From Bacillota bacterium (lineage in GTDB: Bacteria > Bacillota > Clostridia > Lachnospirales > Lachnospiraceae): DNA of 16,220 nt. The stretch spans positions 1 through 16,220 of the forward strand of contig JAEZFH010000086.1 of assembly GCA_023437885.1 (NCBI GenBank), given 5' to 3'. The notes beneath the pieces were generated by a model. It saw only the letters and a list, made by a program, of their open reading frames with translations, did not search any database and was not told where the DNA came from. Positions 7,788-13,941 of the stretch are shown here, piece by piece (position 1 is the first letter of the stretch; the number at the start of each line of letters is the position of its first letter). The position numbers and the translations under genes are program-made.

Positions 7788-7816
7788 TTGCAATCTTCAA
7801 ACTTATATATTACAAT
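7788..7816 (+). promoter_or_regulatory. Probable promoter of the aminotransferase gene
   Basis: TTGCAA (7788-7793) and TACAAT (7811-7816) are separated by 17 bases. The predicted start is about 50 bases before the chosen start codon at 7873. Confidence 0.45.
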
Positions 7817-7872
7817 GGTAAAGATTTCAATAGTAACTACTATTAAATATGAATAAGGACGGTGTAATATCT

Positions 7873-9069
7873 ATGGCGTTAACATTATCAAACAAGGCTC
7901 AAGCGGTGAAGCCTTCTTCTACTTTGGCAATAACGGCAAAGGCTAAGGAATTAATGAGCAAAGGAATCGACGTTGTCGGCTTTGGAGCAGGGGAGCCTGA
8001 TTTTAATACTCCGGATAATATTTGCGATGCAGCGATTAAAGCAATCCATGACGGATTTACAAAATATACTCCTGCAGAAGGCACTCTGGAGCTTAGAAAA
8101 GCAGTTTGCGATAAATTCTTAAGCTTTAACAAAATAAGCTATGAGCCGAGCCAGATTGTGGTAAGTAACGGCGGGAAGCATTCCCTGAGCAATATTTTTG
8201 AAGCAATCTGCAATCCGGGAGACGAGGTTATTATACTTGCCCCCTACTGGCTGAGCTATCCTGAGATTGTTAAGCTTGCCGATGGTGTTCCCGTTTTTGT
8301 CAGAGGGGAGAAATCCAACCAATACAAGGTAACCGCAGCTCAGATTGAAGCTGCCTGTACGGATAGGACCAAAGCACTGATTCTTAACTCTCCCAGCAAT
8401 CCCTCCGGTATGATCTATACCCGGGAGGAATTGAAGGCAATTGCAGAAGTAGCGGTAAGAAAGGACTTTTACGTTGTTTCCGATGAGATGTATGAGCATC
8501 TGATCTACGAGGGTGAGGCTGTCAGCATCGCATCTCTGGGAGAAGAAATCTATAAGCGTACTATTACCTGCAGCGGTGTAGCCAAGAGCTATTCCATGAC
8601 CGGCTGGAGAATTGGCTTTACCGGTTCCTCTAAGGAGATTGCGAAGTTAATGGCCAGTGTACAGAGCCATCAGACCTCCAACCCCAATTCCATTGCCCAG
8701 AAGGCAGCCCTGGAGGCGATCACCGGACCTCAGGAATCCGTATATAAGATGCACGCCGAGTTTAAAAAGAGGCGTGACTTTATGGTTGAAAGAATTGGAG
8801 AAATAAAGAATATCTCTGCTTTAACGCCTCAGGGTGCATTCTATATGTTTGTAGACATCAGCCAGCTGCTTGACAAGGAGTATAACGGTGAAAAAATCGG
8901 TGATGTAGATAAACTGGCAAAGATTTTGATCGAAGATTATAATGTAGCTGTAATTCCATGTGCCGATTTTGGGTTTGCAGACCATATCCGCCTTTCCTAT
9001 GCCATCTCAATGGAGCAAATCAAAAAGGGCCTGGATAGAATCGAGGAATTAGTAGAAAAATTAGCATAA
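7873..9069 (+). CDS. aspB: Class I PLP-dependent aminotransferase, aspartate aminotransferase type Ib
   Basis: This PLP enzyme most likely transfers the amino group between aspartate and 2-oxoglutarate. The 398 residues contain the N-terminal FGAGEPDFNTP motif, Asn176 in SPSNPSG, Asp204 and Tyr207 in SDEMYEHL, the Schiff-base Lys238 in GVAKSYSMTGWR, and the substrate-carboxylate Arg373 in HIRLSYA. All expected cofactor residues are present. The chosen start, ATG 7873, has AAGGACGG (7855-7862) at workable spacing and gives the family-typical beginning MALTLS. An in-frame ATG at 7849 would add eight residues with no ribosome-binding site. The gene appears monocistronic, with a promoter at 7788 and a terminator at 9103. 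The aspartate preference is inferred from family resemblance; other class I substrates cannot be excluded. Confidence 0.92.
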   Translation: MALTLSNKAQAVKPSSTLAITAKAKELMSKGIDVVGFGAGEPDFNTPDNICDAAIKAIHDGFTKYTPAEGTLELRKAVCDKFLSFNKISYEPSQIVVSNGGKHSLSNIFEAICNPGDEVIILAPYWLSYPEIVKLADGVPVFVRGEKSNQYKVTAAQIEAACTDRTKALILNSPSNPSGMIYTREELKAIAEVAVRKDFYVVSDEMYEHLIYEGEAVSIASLGEEIYKRTITCSGVAKSYSMTGWRIGFTGSSKEIAKLMASVQSHQTSNPNSIAQKAALEAITGPQESVYKMHAEFKKRRDFMVERIGEIKNISALTPQGAFYMFVDISQLLDKEYNGEKIGDVDKLAKILIEDYNVAVIPCADFGFADHIRLSYAISMEQIKKGLDRIEELVEKLA

Positions 9070-9102
9070 ATTCATAAGTAACCGGCAGAACATAGAAACC
9101 AG

Positions 9103-9153
9103 AGGTCCGGGCCCCTCATTACATCGTTGTAAGCCAGGGGCTTCGGACCTTTT
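9103..9153 (+). terminator. Terminator after the aminotransferase gene
   Basis: AGGTCCG and GCCCCT on the left pair with AGGGGC and CGGACCT on the right across a small internal loop. A short TTACA/TGTAA stem caps it, and the sequence runs into TTTT (9150-9153). The stem is GC-rich and strong, although the T-tract is short. Confidence 0.8.
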
Positions 9154-9163
9154 CGGATTATTT

Positions 9164-9193
9164 TTGACATTCAAATCCCACCTGTGATAAAAT
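9164..9193 (+). promoter_or_regulatory. Sigma-A promoter of proC
   Basis: A perfect TTGACA (9164-9169) and TAAAAT (9188-9193) are spaced 18 bases apart; GATAAA (9186-9191) at 16 is an alternative. It starts ten bases after the preceding terminator, so proC has its own promoter. Confidence 0.6.
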
Positions 9194-9227
9194 ACATAAG
9201 AGTGGTATAGCAAGAAAGGCTTTCACA

Positions 9228-9264
9228 TCCGAAATTTGCGGAGTGGCGGCAGAATGGAGGATTA
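9228..9264 (+). promoter_or_regulatory. proC leader hairpin and ribosome-binding cassette
   Basis: TCCG (9228-9231) and CGGA (9239-9242) can form a small stem, followed by GGCAGAATGGAGGATTA (9248-9264), identical to the block before miaB. GGAGG (9256-9260) lies six bases before the ATG at 9267, exactly as at miaB. Confidence 0.45.
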
Positions 9265-9266
9265 GT

Positions 9267-10085
9267 ATGGCATTATTCGGATTTATCGGAGCCGGCAATA
9301 TGGGATATCCGTTAATTAAAGCTGCAGGTGCGGCCTTTGGACCGGAGGAGGTTGTGTTTACGGATACTTCGTCCCCGCGCTGCCGGTTTGTCGCTCAGGA
9401 AACCGGAGCCGCATATCTTGAAAATGGTCTGGAGGTGGCCAGGCAATGCCGTTACCTGGTTTTGGCTGTAAAACCCCAATTTTTTCCTCAGGTATTAAGC
9501 CAGATCAGGGAGGTAATCTCCGGGGAACAGATCATAATATCGATTGCAGCCGGGATTACCATCGCAGCTATTAGAGAAACCTTGGGAAATCATGTAAGAA
9601 TTGTGAGGGCGATGCCGAATACTCCTGCCATGGTGAACCTGGGAATGACCGGGATTTCCTATTCCAAGGAGGATTTTATGGAGGAGGAATTACTCACCAT
9701 TGACCGTTTTTTCTGTTCTTTCGGAAAGTATGAGGTATTTGAGGAGTGGTTGATGAATGCTGTGGTTTGTGCAAACGGAAGCTCTCCGGCTTATGTATAT
9801 CTTTTTATCGAAGCATTGGCGGATAGCGTGGTTGCCTATGGCATTCCCCGGGATAAAGCGTATGTGCTGGCAGCTCAGACCGTGCTGGGCGCCGCGGCCA
9901 TGGTTCTTGAGACCGGTGAGCATCCCGCTAAGCTAAAGGACCAGGTATGTTCTCCTGGCGGAACCACCATCGCTGCTGTGAAAGCTCTGGAAGAGCATGG
10001 CTTGCGCAATGCAATTATGAAGGCTACCGATGCCTGCTATGATAAGGCGGTATCTTTGGGTAAGAAAACAACGAGTGGTTTATAA
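9267..10085 (+). CDS. proC: Pyrroline-5-carboxylate reductase
   Basis: ProC reduces pyrroline-5-carboxylate to proline with NAD(P)H. The 272-residue protein has a Rossmann nucleotide-binding start (GFIGAGNMG), the VRAMPNTPAMV segment (about 113-123) and a GSSPAYVY segment. It also has the family signature helix around EALADSVVAYGI and the LKDQVCSPGGTTIAAV motif near residue 224. ATG 9267 is chosen over a GTG at 9243 because GGAGG is six bases upstream of the ATG. The last codons and the TAA stop (10083-10085) lie inside the first copy of a 40-base tandem hairpin repeat, so the C-terminal TSGL is repeat-encoded. Together with proA at the left edge, this supplies two of the three proline enzymes. 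Confidence 0.95.
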   Translation: MALFGFIGAGNMGYPLIKAAGAAFGPEEVVFTDTSSPRCRFVAQETGAAYLENGLEVARQCRYLVLAVKPQFFPQVLSQIREVISGEQIIISIAAGITIAAIRETLGNHVRIVRAMPNTPAMVNLGMTGISYSKEDFMEEELLTIDRFFCSFGKYEVFEEWLMNAVVCANGSSPAYVYLFIEALADSVVAYGIPRDKAYVLAAQTVLGAAAMVLETGEHPAKLKDQVCSPGGTTIAAVKALEEHGLRNAIMKATDACYDKAVSLGKKTTSGL

Positions 10086-10182
10086 AAACAAACCACTCTT
10101 ATGTTCAACAACGAGTGGTTTATAAAAGCGAACCACTCTTATGTTCAGCAACGAATGGTTTATAAACAAACCATCATATGTT
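10071..10182 (+). repeat. Tandem 40-base hairpin repeat, two near-identical copies and a degenerate third
   Basis: Copy 1 (10071-10110) and copy 2 (10111-10150) agree at 37 of 40 positions; copy 3 starts at 10151 and is shorter and diverged. Each copy forms a hairpin. Copy 1 has GAGTGGTTT (10073-10081) with AAACCACTC (10090-10098); copy 2 has an 8-pair version; copy 3 has ATGGTTT (10155-10161) with AAACCAT (10168-10174). No T-tract follows any copy, only TTATGTT. Copy 1 covers the proC stop codon. The array may terminate, stabilise or allow processing of the transcript between proC and nudF. Confidence 0.9.
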
Positions 10183-10191
10183 AATAAGAAA

Positions 10192-10217
10192 CCGGGTGCT
10201 CTGTACCCGGATGGAGG
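10192..10217 (+). promoter_or_regulatory. Hairpin directly before the nudF ribosome-binding site
   Basis: CCGGGT (10192-10197) and ACCCGG (10205-10210) form a perfect six-pair stem with a seven-base loop. GGAGG (10213-10217) follows after two bases and precedes the ATG at 10223 by five. There is no T-tract, so it is not a terminator. Confidence 0.5.
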
Positions 10218-10222
10218 AAGCT

Positions 10223-10756
10223 ATGAGTCCGTATAAGAGATTGAAAAGAGATCTGGTTCATAAAGGAAGAATCATAGATTATTATCATGATACGATTGAG
10301 ATTAACAAGGAGAAGACAACCACCTTTGATTTTATTAATCATAAGGGTGCTTCTGCCATGGTTCCTGTAGATGACCAGGGGAAGATAGTTATGGTGCGTC
10401 AGTACCGGAATGCGGTTGACAGCTATACGCTTGAGATTCCGGCCGGCGGTCTAAATCCCGGAGAGGATAATCAAACCTGTGCAATTCGAGAATGCGAAGA
10501 GGAGACTGGCTATAAGCCGGGGGAAGTGCATCATCTGATCGATGTATATACAACCGTTGCCTTCAGCAATGAGAAGATTTGTATCTATTATACAACGGGA
10601 ATTACTGCCACGGGACAGAATTTGGATGAGGATGAATTTGTTACAATTGAACAACATTCCCTGGAGGACCTTACGCAAATGATATTGAACGGGGAGATTA
10701 AAGATGCCAAAACAGTAGCAGCGCTGCTGGCTTACCGGGCGAAAACCGGACAGTAA
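10223..10756 (+). CDS. nudF: Nudix hydrolase, ADP-ribose pyrophosphatase type
   Basis: This Nudix enzyme probably hydrolyses ADP-ribose to AMP and ribose-5-phosphate. The 177-residue protein contains a complete Nudix box from Gly75 to Tyr97: GGLNPGE, then seven residues, then RECEEETGY. It is preceded by MVRQYRNAVDSYTLEIPAGG, which is typical of the ADP-ribose/NDP-sugar group. ATG 10223 has GGAGG five bases upstream; an ATG at 10178 would add 15 residues across a hairpin and is less likely. In Bacillus subtilis nudF is also close to spoIIM and xerD, which supports the name. Between proC and this gene lies the tandem hairpin array. Exact substrate specificity cannot be read from sequence. Confidence 0.9.
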   Translation: MSPYKRLKRDLVHKGRIIDYYHDTIEINKEKTTTFDFINHKGASAMVPVDDQGKIVMVRQYRNAVDSYTLEIPAGGLNPGEDNQTCAIRECEEETGYKPGEVHHLIDVYTTVAFSNEKICIYYTTGITATGQNLDEDEFVTIEQHSLEDLTQMILNGEIKDAKTVAALLAYRAKTGQ

Positions 10757-10839
10757 CTTCATTGCAATTCAGATGCTTGTTCTAATTTTTGCACTGCGTC
10801 ATATTATGTAATAACCTTAGATGACGGGTAGGCAAAAGG

Positions 10840-11451
10840 ATGAAGCAGTTTAAATTACAAATTAACCGACTTGGCGTAATTCAGGTTGCAGTGGTACTAC
10901 TGATTATCGGTCTGTTTCTAGGAATACTGTGTGCCAACGTGTTTCAGGATAACTTCACAAAGCAGCTGCAGATATATGAAGATAATGTGTTTACCAGAAT
11001 AGTGAATAGCGAAATTAATTATGCCGGCCTTTTTCGGTATGTTTTAGGAAATAATTTTAGTGATTTTATAATGTTTTGGCTGCTGAGCGTCACCATTTTG
11101 GGTATTCCCTATATGGCGTTGAAAATTGCTTCCTTCGGCTTCTTCGCCGGATTTTTTACCTCAGCAGTTACGATGGAATATGGCATTAAGGGCTTCCTGC
11201 TGGTACTGGTTTATATCTTTCCCCATGGTTTGTTATATCTTCCGATTGCCTTGTTTTGTTTATATAAGGGCTTCCACCAATGCAGGGAGATTTATCAGTC
11301 AAGCCATGCCAGCCTGAGAGGCTTGTTAGGACCTGTCAAAGCAAATCTTCTTATCATTGCACTGCTGGCTATCGCATTGGTTTTTGCCAGCTTTTTAGAG
11401 GCATATCCTGGAGCATTTTTTCTGAAGAAGGCTTTAGGATTATTCATATAA
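10840..11451 (+). CDS. spoIIM: Stage II sporulation protein M
   Basis: SpoIIM is an integral membrane protein that, with SpoIID and SpoIIP, forms the peptidoglycan-remodelling machine that thins the septum and drives engulfment of the forespore. The 203-residue protein has a cytoplasmic basic tip, a first membrane segment (about 12-34), and an external segment with conserved-looking FTRIVNSEINYAGLF. Several hydrophobic helices follow (about 72-110, 115-140, 165-190), including the GIPYMALKIASFGFFAGF and YIFPHGLLYLPI stretches typical of the family. ATG 10840 follows GGGTAGG and AAAAGG, a modest ribosome-binding site. xerD follows 42 bases later, probably on the same transcript. Mother-cell sigma-E control is known for B. 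subtilis spoIIM, but I cannot identify a convincing sigma-E promoter here. Confidence 0.88.
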   Translation: MKQFKLQINRLGVIQVAVVLLIIGLFLGILCANVFQDNFTKQLQIYEDNVFTRIVNSEINYAGLFRYVLGNNFSDFIMFWLLSVTILGIPYMALKIASFGFFAGFFTSAVTMEYGIKGFLLVLVYIFPHGLLYLPIALFCLYKGFHQCREIYQSSHASLRGLLGPVKANLLIIALLAIALVFASFLEAYPGAFFLKKALGLFI

Positions 11452-11493
11452 TCGGTAGTAATCAAACTGATATGTAGCTAAGGAGGGTATACC

Positions 11494-12369
11494 GTGGAAC
11501 AATTAATCGTTGATTTCATACAATATCTGCAAGATGTAAAGCATGCATCAAAGAATACGTTACAGGCCTATCAGAATGACTTGAAAAAGCTTCAGCAGTT
11601 TTTGGAGAGGCAGAATATCCATTCTGTAGCTAAAATCAGTGAAACCAACTTGAATTCCTATATTCTGTCCCTGGAAAGAGATGGATTATCTCCCGCATCT
11701 GTATCCAGAAATATCGCTGCAATCATAGCGTTTTTTTTATACTTGATGAAGCATCTGCTGCTTCTGTCAGACCCGTCCGAGCGAATGAAACCTCCCAGGG
11801 TACAGAAAAAATCTCCCAAGGTTCTTAAGACGGACCTGGTTGACCAATTGCTGCTGCAGCCCGACAGCCGTACAAAAAAAGGCATCCGGGACAAGGCCAT
11901 GCTGGAGCTGTTGTATGCCACCGGAATTAAAGTATCCGAATTAATTACCCTGAAAACCGGCGATGTGAACCTGACCACCAAATTTATAACTTGCGGAGAG
12001 AGAAAAGAACGCAATATTCCGTTCGGTAAAACTGCGACGGGAGCTTTGGAGGCTTATTTTGCAATCCGGGAAGGTGCTTTCGCTAAGAAGGACACAGAAT
12101 ACTTATTTCTGAACTCCTCCGGCGAGCCCTTAACCAGGCAGGGATTGTGGAAAATCCTGAAGGCATATGCAAGGCAAGCCGGAATGAAGGAGATAAGCCC
12201 CAATTCCTTAAGGCATTCCTTTGCGGCCCATATGCTGGAGAACGGAGCGGATCTTGGAAGTGTTCAGGAATTTTTGGGGCATGTGGATATTGCAACGACG
12301 CAGCTTTACCTGAATACCGGTTATAAAAACAGCCGTGAGGTATACATGAATACCCATCCAAGAGCATAA
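11494..12369 (+). CDS. xerD: XerD-like tyrosine recombinase with two altered catalytic residues
   Basis: XerC/XerD recombinases resolve chromosome dimers at dif sites. The 291-residue protein has an N-terminal SAM-like core-binding domain (about 1-90) and a C-terminal catalytic domain (about 105-285), normal length for XerD. Conserved Lys171 (in the beta-hairpin ERKER), Arg240 in SLRHSFAAHML, His263 in FLGHVDIATTQ, and the nucleophile Tyr272 are present. However, the first catalytic arginine, normally in an ATGLRVSEL motif, is Lys146 (AAA, 11929-11931). The histidine of the HxxR box is Asn237 (AAT, 12202-12204). Each needs one base change from a standard codon. Such changes usually impair catalysis, so this may be a degenerating or regulatory paralogue. 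The gene lies 42 bases after spoIIM, starts at GTG with AAGGAGGG six bases upstream, and matches the Bacillus neighbourhood. Confidence 0.88.
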   Translation: MEQLIVDFIQYLQDVKHASKNTLQAYQNDLKKLQQFLERQNIHSVAKISETNLNSYILSLERDGLSPASVSRNIAAIIAFFLYLMKHLLLLSDPSERMKPPRVQKKSPKVLKTDLVDQLLLQPDSRTKKGIRDKAMLELLYATGIKVSELITLKTGDVNLTTKFITCGERKERNIPFGKTATGALEAYFAIREGAFAKKDTEYLFLNSSGEPLTRQGLWKILKAYARQAGMKEISPNSLRHSFAAHMLENGADLGSVQEFLGHVDIATTQLYLNTGYKNSREVYMNTHPRA

Positions 12370-12412
12370 GGATTTGTAAAATAATAATTTCCTGACATGA
12401 AGGATAGAAACG

Positions 12413-12467
12413 ATTAAACAGAGTGCTTTCTTGTATGTAACTAATACAAAGAAGCACTCTGTTTAAT
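12413..12467. terminator. Long hairpin between convergent xerD and aroF, probable bidirectional terminator
   Basis: ATTAAACAGAGTGCTT (12413-12428) and its exact reverse complement (12452-12467) form a 16-pair stem, extended by a TTGTAT/ATACAA pairing near a seven-base loop. The T-rich end of the right arm runs into TTTCC. It sits between the converging genes and could stop transcription from both sides, although neither side has a long T-tract. Confidence 0.7.
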
Positions 12468-12524
12468 TTCCTGGAAAATTCTTTTATCCGGCTTATACAC
12501 GTCGTCGAAGAGAAGGCCAGCGAT

Positions 12525-12610
12525 GCAGGCTTCCTCCGAAAGGAATGAAGTCCATAGCAGAGCTTCCTCCGGAAGGAATGAAGACCGTAGAAATCCGCCG
12601 CAGGCTTCCT
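12525..12610 (-). repeat. Tandem 33-base repeat ending at the aroF stop codon
   Basis: Copy A (12525-12556) and copy B (12557-12589) are near-identical, differing by one inserted base and three substitutions. A third partial copy, GCAGGCTTCCT (12600-12610), overlaps the aroF stop codon. Each full copy contains a TTCCT/AGGAA palindromic core and so can fold into a small hairpin. Read on the minus strand the units lie just downstream of aroF and would be in its 3' untranslated region. An open frame through them on the minus strand is periodic because the period is 33 bases, but it overlaps xerD and is not a credible gene. Confidence 0.85.
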
Positions 12611-13637
12611 AAATATTATCAGCAATGGTAAAAATTAATCTCTCAGAATCCTCCCAGCCAAGGCAGGGGTCGGTGATCGATCTACCGTAGGTATGCTCCG
12701 TTACCTTCTGACAGCCGCTTTCGATGTAGCTTTCTATCATGACACCCTTGACCATGGACGCAATCTCGGAGGACAGTTTACGGCTGTGCAATACCTCCTT
12801 GACGATACGGATCTGCTCCCGGTATTGCTTGTTGGAATTGGCATGGTTGGCATCCACAATGATTGCAGGATTCACCAGATCACGCTCATTGTACATGGAT
12901 GCAAGCAGATTCAGGTCCTCATAGTGATAGTTCGGAATGGATTGACCATGTTTATTTACGGCACCCCGAAGGATGGTATGAGCCAGGGGATTACCGGAGG
13001 TAGTCACTTCCCAGGTACGGTACAGGAAAGTATGGCTTGCCTGTGCGGCAACCACGGAATTGAGCATAACAGAGAAGTCACCGCTGGTGGGATTCTTCAT
13101 ACCGGCAGGAACATCCATGCCGCTGATGGTTAACCGGTGCTGCTGATTCTCAACCGAACGGGCTCCAACGGCGACATAGGACAGAATATCCTCCACATAA
13201 GGCCAATTTTCAGGGTAGAGCATCTCGTCTGCGGCGGTAAGACCGCTTTCGGCAATGGCACGAAGATGCATCTTACGCATAGCGATCAGGCCTTCCTGAA
13301 GATCCGGCTCCTTCTCCGGGTCCGGCTGATGAACGATGCCCTTATAGCCTTCTCCGGTAGTTCTGGGCTTGTTCGTATAAATTCTTGGAACCAGAATTAC
13401 CTTATCCTTTACCTTATCCTGAATTCCTGCGAGGCGGGAAATATAATCGCATACCGCATCCTCGTTATCCGCGGAGCAGGGTCCGATAATTACCAGGAAT
13501 TTATCGGATATACCGGTAATTACATCTTTTATTTGTTTATCCCGTTCCTTTTTGCAAAGAACATCACGAGCGGGCATAGGATATGCTTTGGATAGTTCTT
13601 CCGGTGAGATAACTTCTTTCACAAATTTAAAGCTCAT
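12609..13637 (-). CDS. aroF: 3-deoxy-7-phosphoheptulonate (DAHP) synthase, class I AroF/AroG/AroH type
   Basis: DAHP synthase joins phosphoenolpyruvate and erythrose-4-phosphate in the first step of aromatic amino acid synthesis. The 342-residue protein is the short class I form. Metal-site residues expected from E. coli AroG are present: Cys54 in GPCSADN, His265 in VDANHANSNK, Glu302 in MIES, and Asp324 in ITDPCLGW. The phosphate-binding region reads KPRTTGEGYKG, a clostridial-looking variant of KPRTTVGWKG. The start is ATG at 13635-13637 with GAGGGAG about ten bases upstream (plus-strand 13647-13653); an upstream in-frame ATG at 13730 lies in the promoter. No chorismate mutase domain or other fused regulatory domain is present. 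Feedback specificity (Phe, Tyr or Trp) cannot be told. The gene converges with xerD. Its stop codon overlaps a short repeat. Confidence 0.95.
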   Translation of the reverse strand: MSFKFVKEVISPEELSKAYPMPARDVLCKKERDKQIKDVITGISDKFLVIIGPCSADNEDAVCDYISRLAGIQDKVKDKVILVPRIYTNKPRTTGEGYKGIVHQPDPEKEPDLQEGLIAMRKMHLRAIAESGLTAADEMLYPENWPYVEDILSYVAVGARSVENQQHRLTISGMDVPAGMKNPTSGDFSVMLNSVVAAQASHTFLYRTWEVTTSGNPLAHTILRGAVNKHGQSIPNYHYEDLNLLASMYNERDLVNPAIIVDANHANSNKQYREQIRIVKEVLHSRKLSSEIASMVKGVMIESYIESGCQKVTEHTYGRSITDPCLGWEDSERLIFTIADNI

Positions 13638-13696
13638 AGTATCAATCTCCCTCGTTTTATGTTGATTTATTTTATCCTTTTTTTCTATATTCGTCA

Positions 13697-13727
13697 ATTG
13701 TATAATACATTGAGATGTATAAACAAT
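13697..13727 (-). promoter_or_regulatory. aroF promoter with overlapping dyad, candidate operator
   Basis: On the minus strand TTGTTT (plus-strand 13721-13726) and TACAAT (13697-13702) are spaced 18 bases apart. The same bases form an imperfect palindrome: ATTGTATAATACAT, spacer TGAG, ATGTATAAACAAT. A regulator binding here would cover both promoter elements. No regulator can be named. Confidence 0.45.
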
Positions 13728-13889
13728 CATTTTTTCATAGAAACGGTTAATATACGAAAAATGGAGGATAGGCTTTTCTTTGCATTTGATATATAATAAA
13801 AATGCCTGTTTGCCAAAGCCCGGAGCAATTGACGGAGCTCATTCGTCTGCTTTTGTGTAAAATTATAATGCATAGCGTCATACAATATA

Positions 13890-13926
13890 GCAATATCGAA
13901 TATTGCCCGCAGAAGGCAGTCCGGGC
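13890..13926 (+). promoter_or_regulatory. Two adjoining leader hairpins before the Ig-like protein gene
   Basis: GCAATAT (13890-13896) and ATATTGC (13900-13906) form a perfect seven-pair stem with loop CGA. GCCCG (13905-13909) and CGGGC (13922-13926) form a second stem, sharing two bases with the first, and end three bases before AGGAG (13929-13933). They may partly exclude each other. Confidence 0.45.
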
Positions 13927-13941
13927 ATAGGAGCTGATGGT

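Larger units (their letters stand above)
7413..7872. other. AT-rich intergenic region between rny and the aminotransferase gene
   Basis: This 460-base stretch contains the rny terminator at its left end and a promoter at its right end (7788-7816). Between about 7472 and 7780 it is AT-rich with poly-T runs and a short direct repeat TGCACAA (near 7704-7717). I see no gene or recognised structured RNA there. Confidence 0.6.
13638..13941. other. Divergent intergenic region between aroF and the Ig-like protein gene
   Basis: This 304-base stretch separates two divergent genes. Next to aroF it holds the ribosome-binding site and a dyad-containing promoter region (13697-13727). The middle is AT-rich; a TATAAT at 13864-13869 could be a -10 for the rightward gene, but no good -35 is spaced correctly. 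Two small hairpins (13890-13926) precede the rightward ribosome-binding site. Confidence 0.55.

Noticed and set aside
10071..10182. Tandem repeat considered as a CRISPR array
   Set aside because: The copies are contiguous with no unique spacers, and no cas genes are nearby.
10779..10807. Possible sigma-E type promoter before spoIIM (CATATTAT at 10800-10807)
   Set aside because: The -10-like part fits loosely, but the -35 region (TTCTAAT) does not match the known sigma-E pattern.
12083..12625. Open frame of 180 codons on the minus strand
   Set aside because: More than half overlaps xerD in antisense and the rest runs through the 33-base repeats. It has no family resemblance and no good ribosome-binding site.
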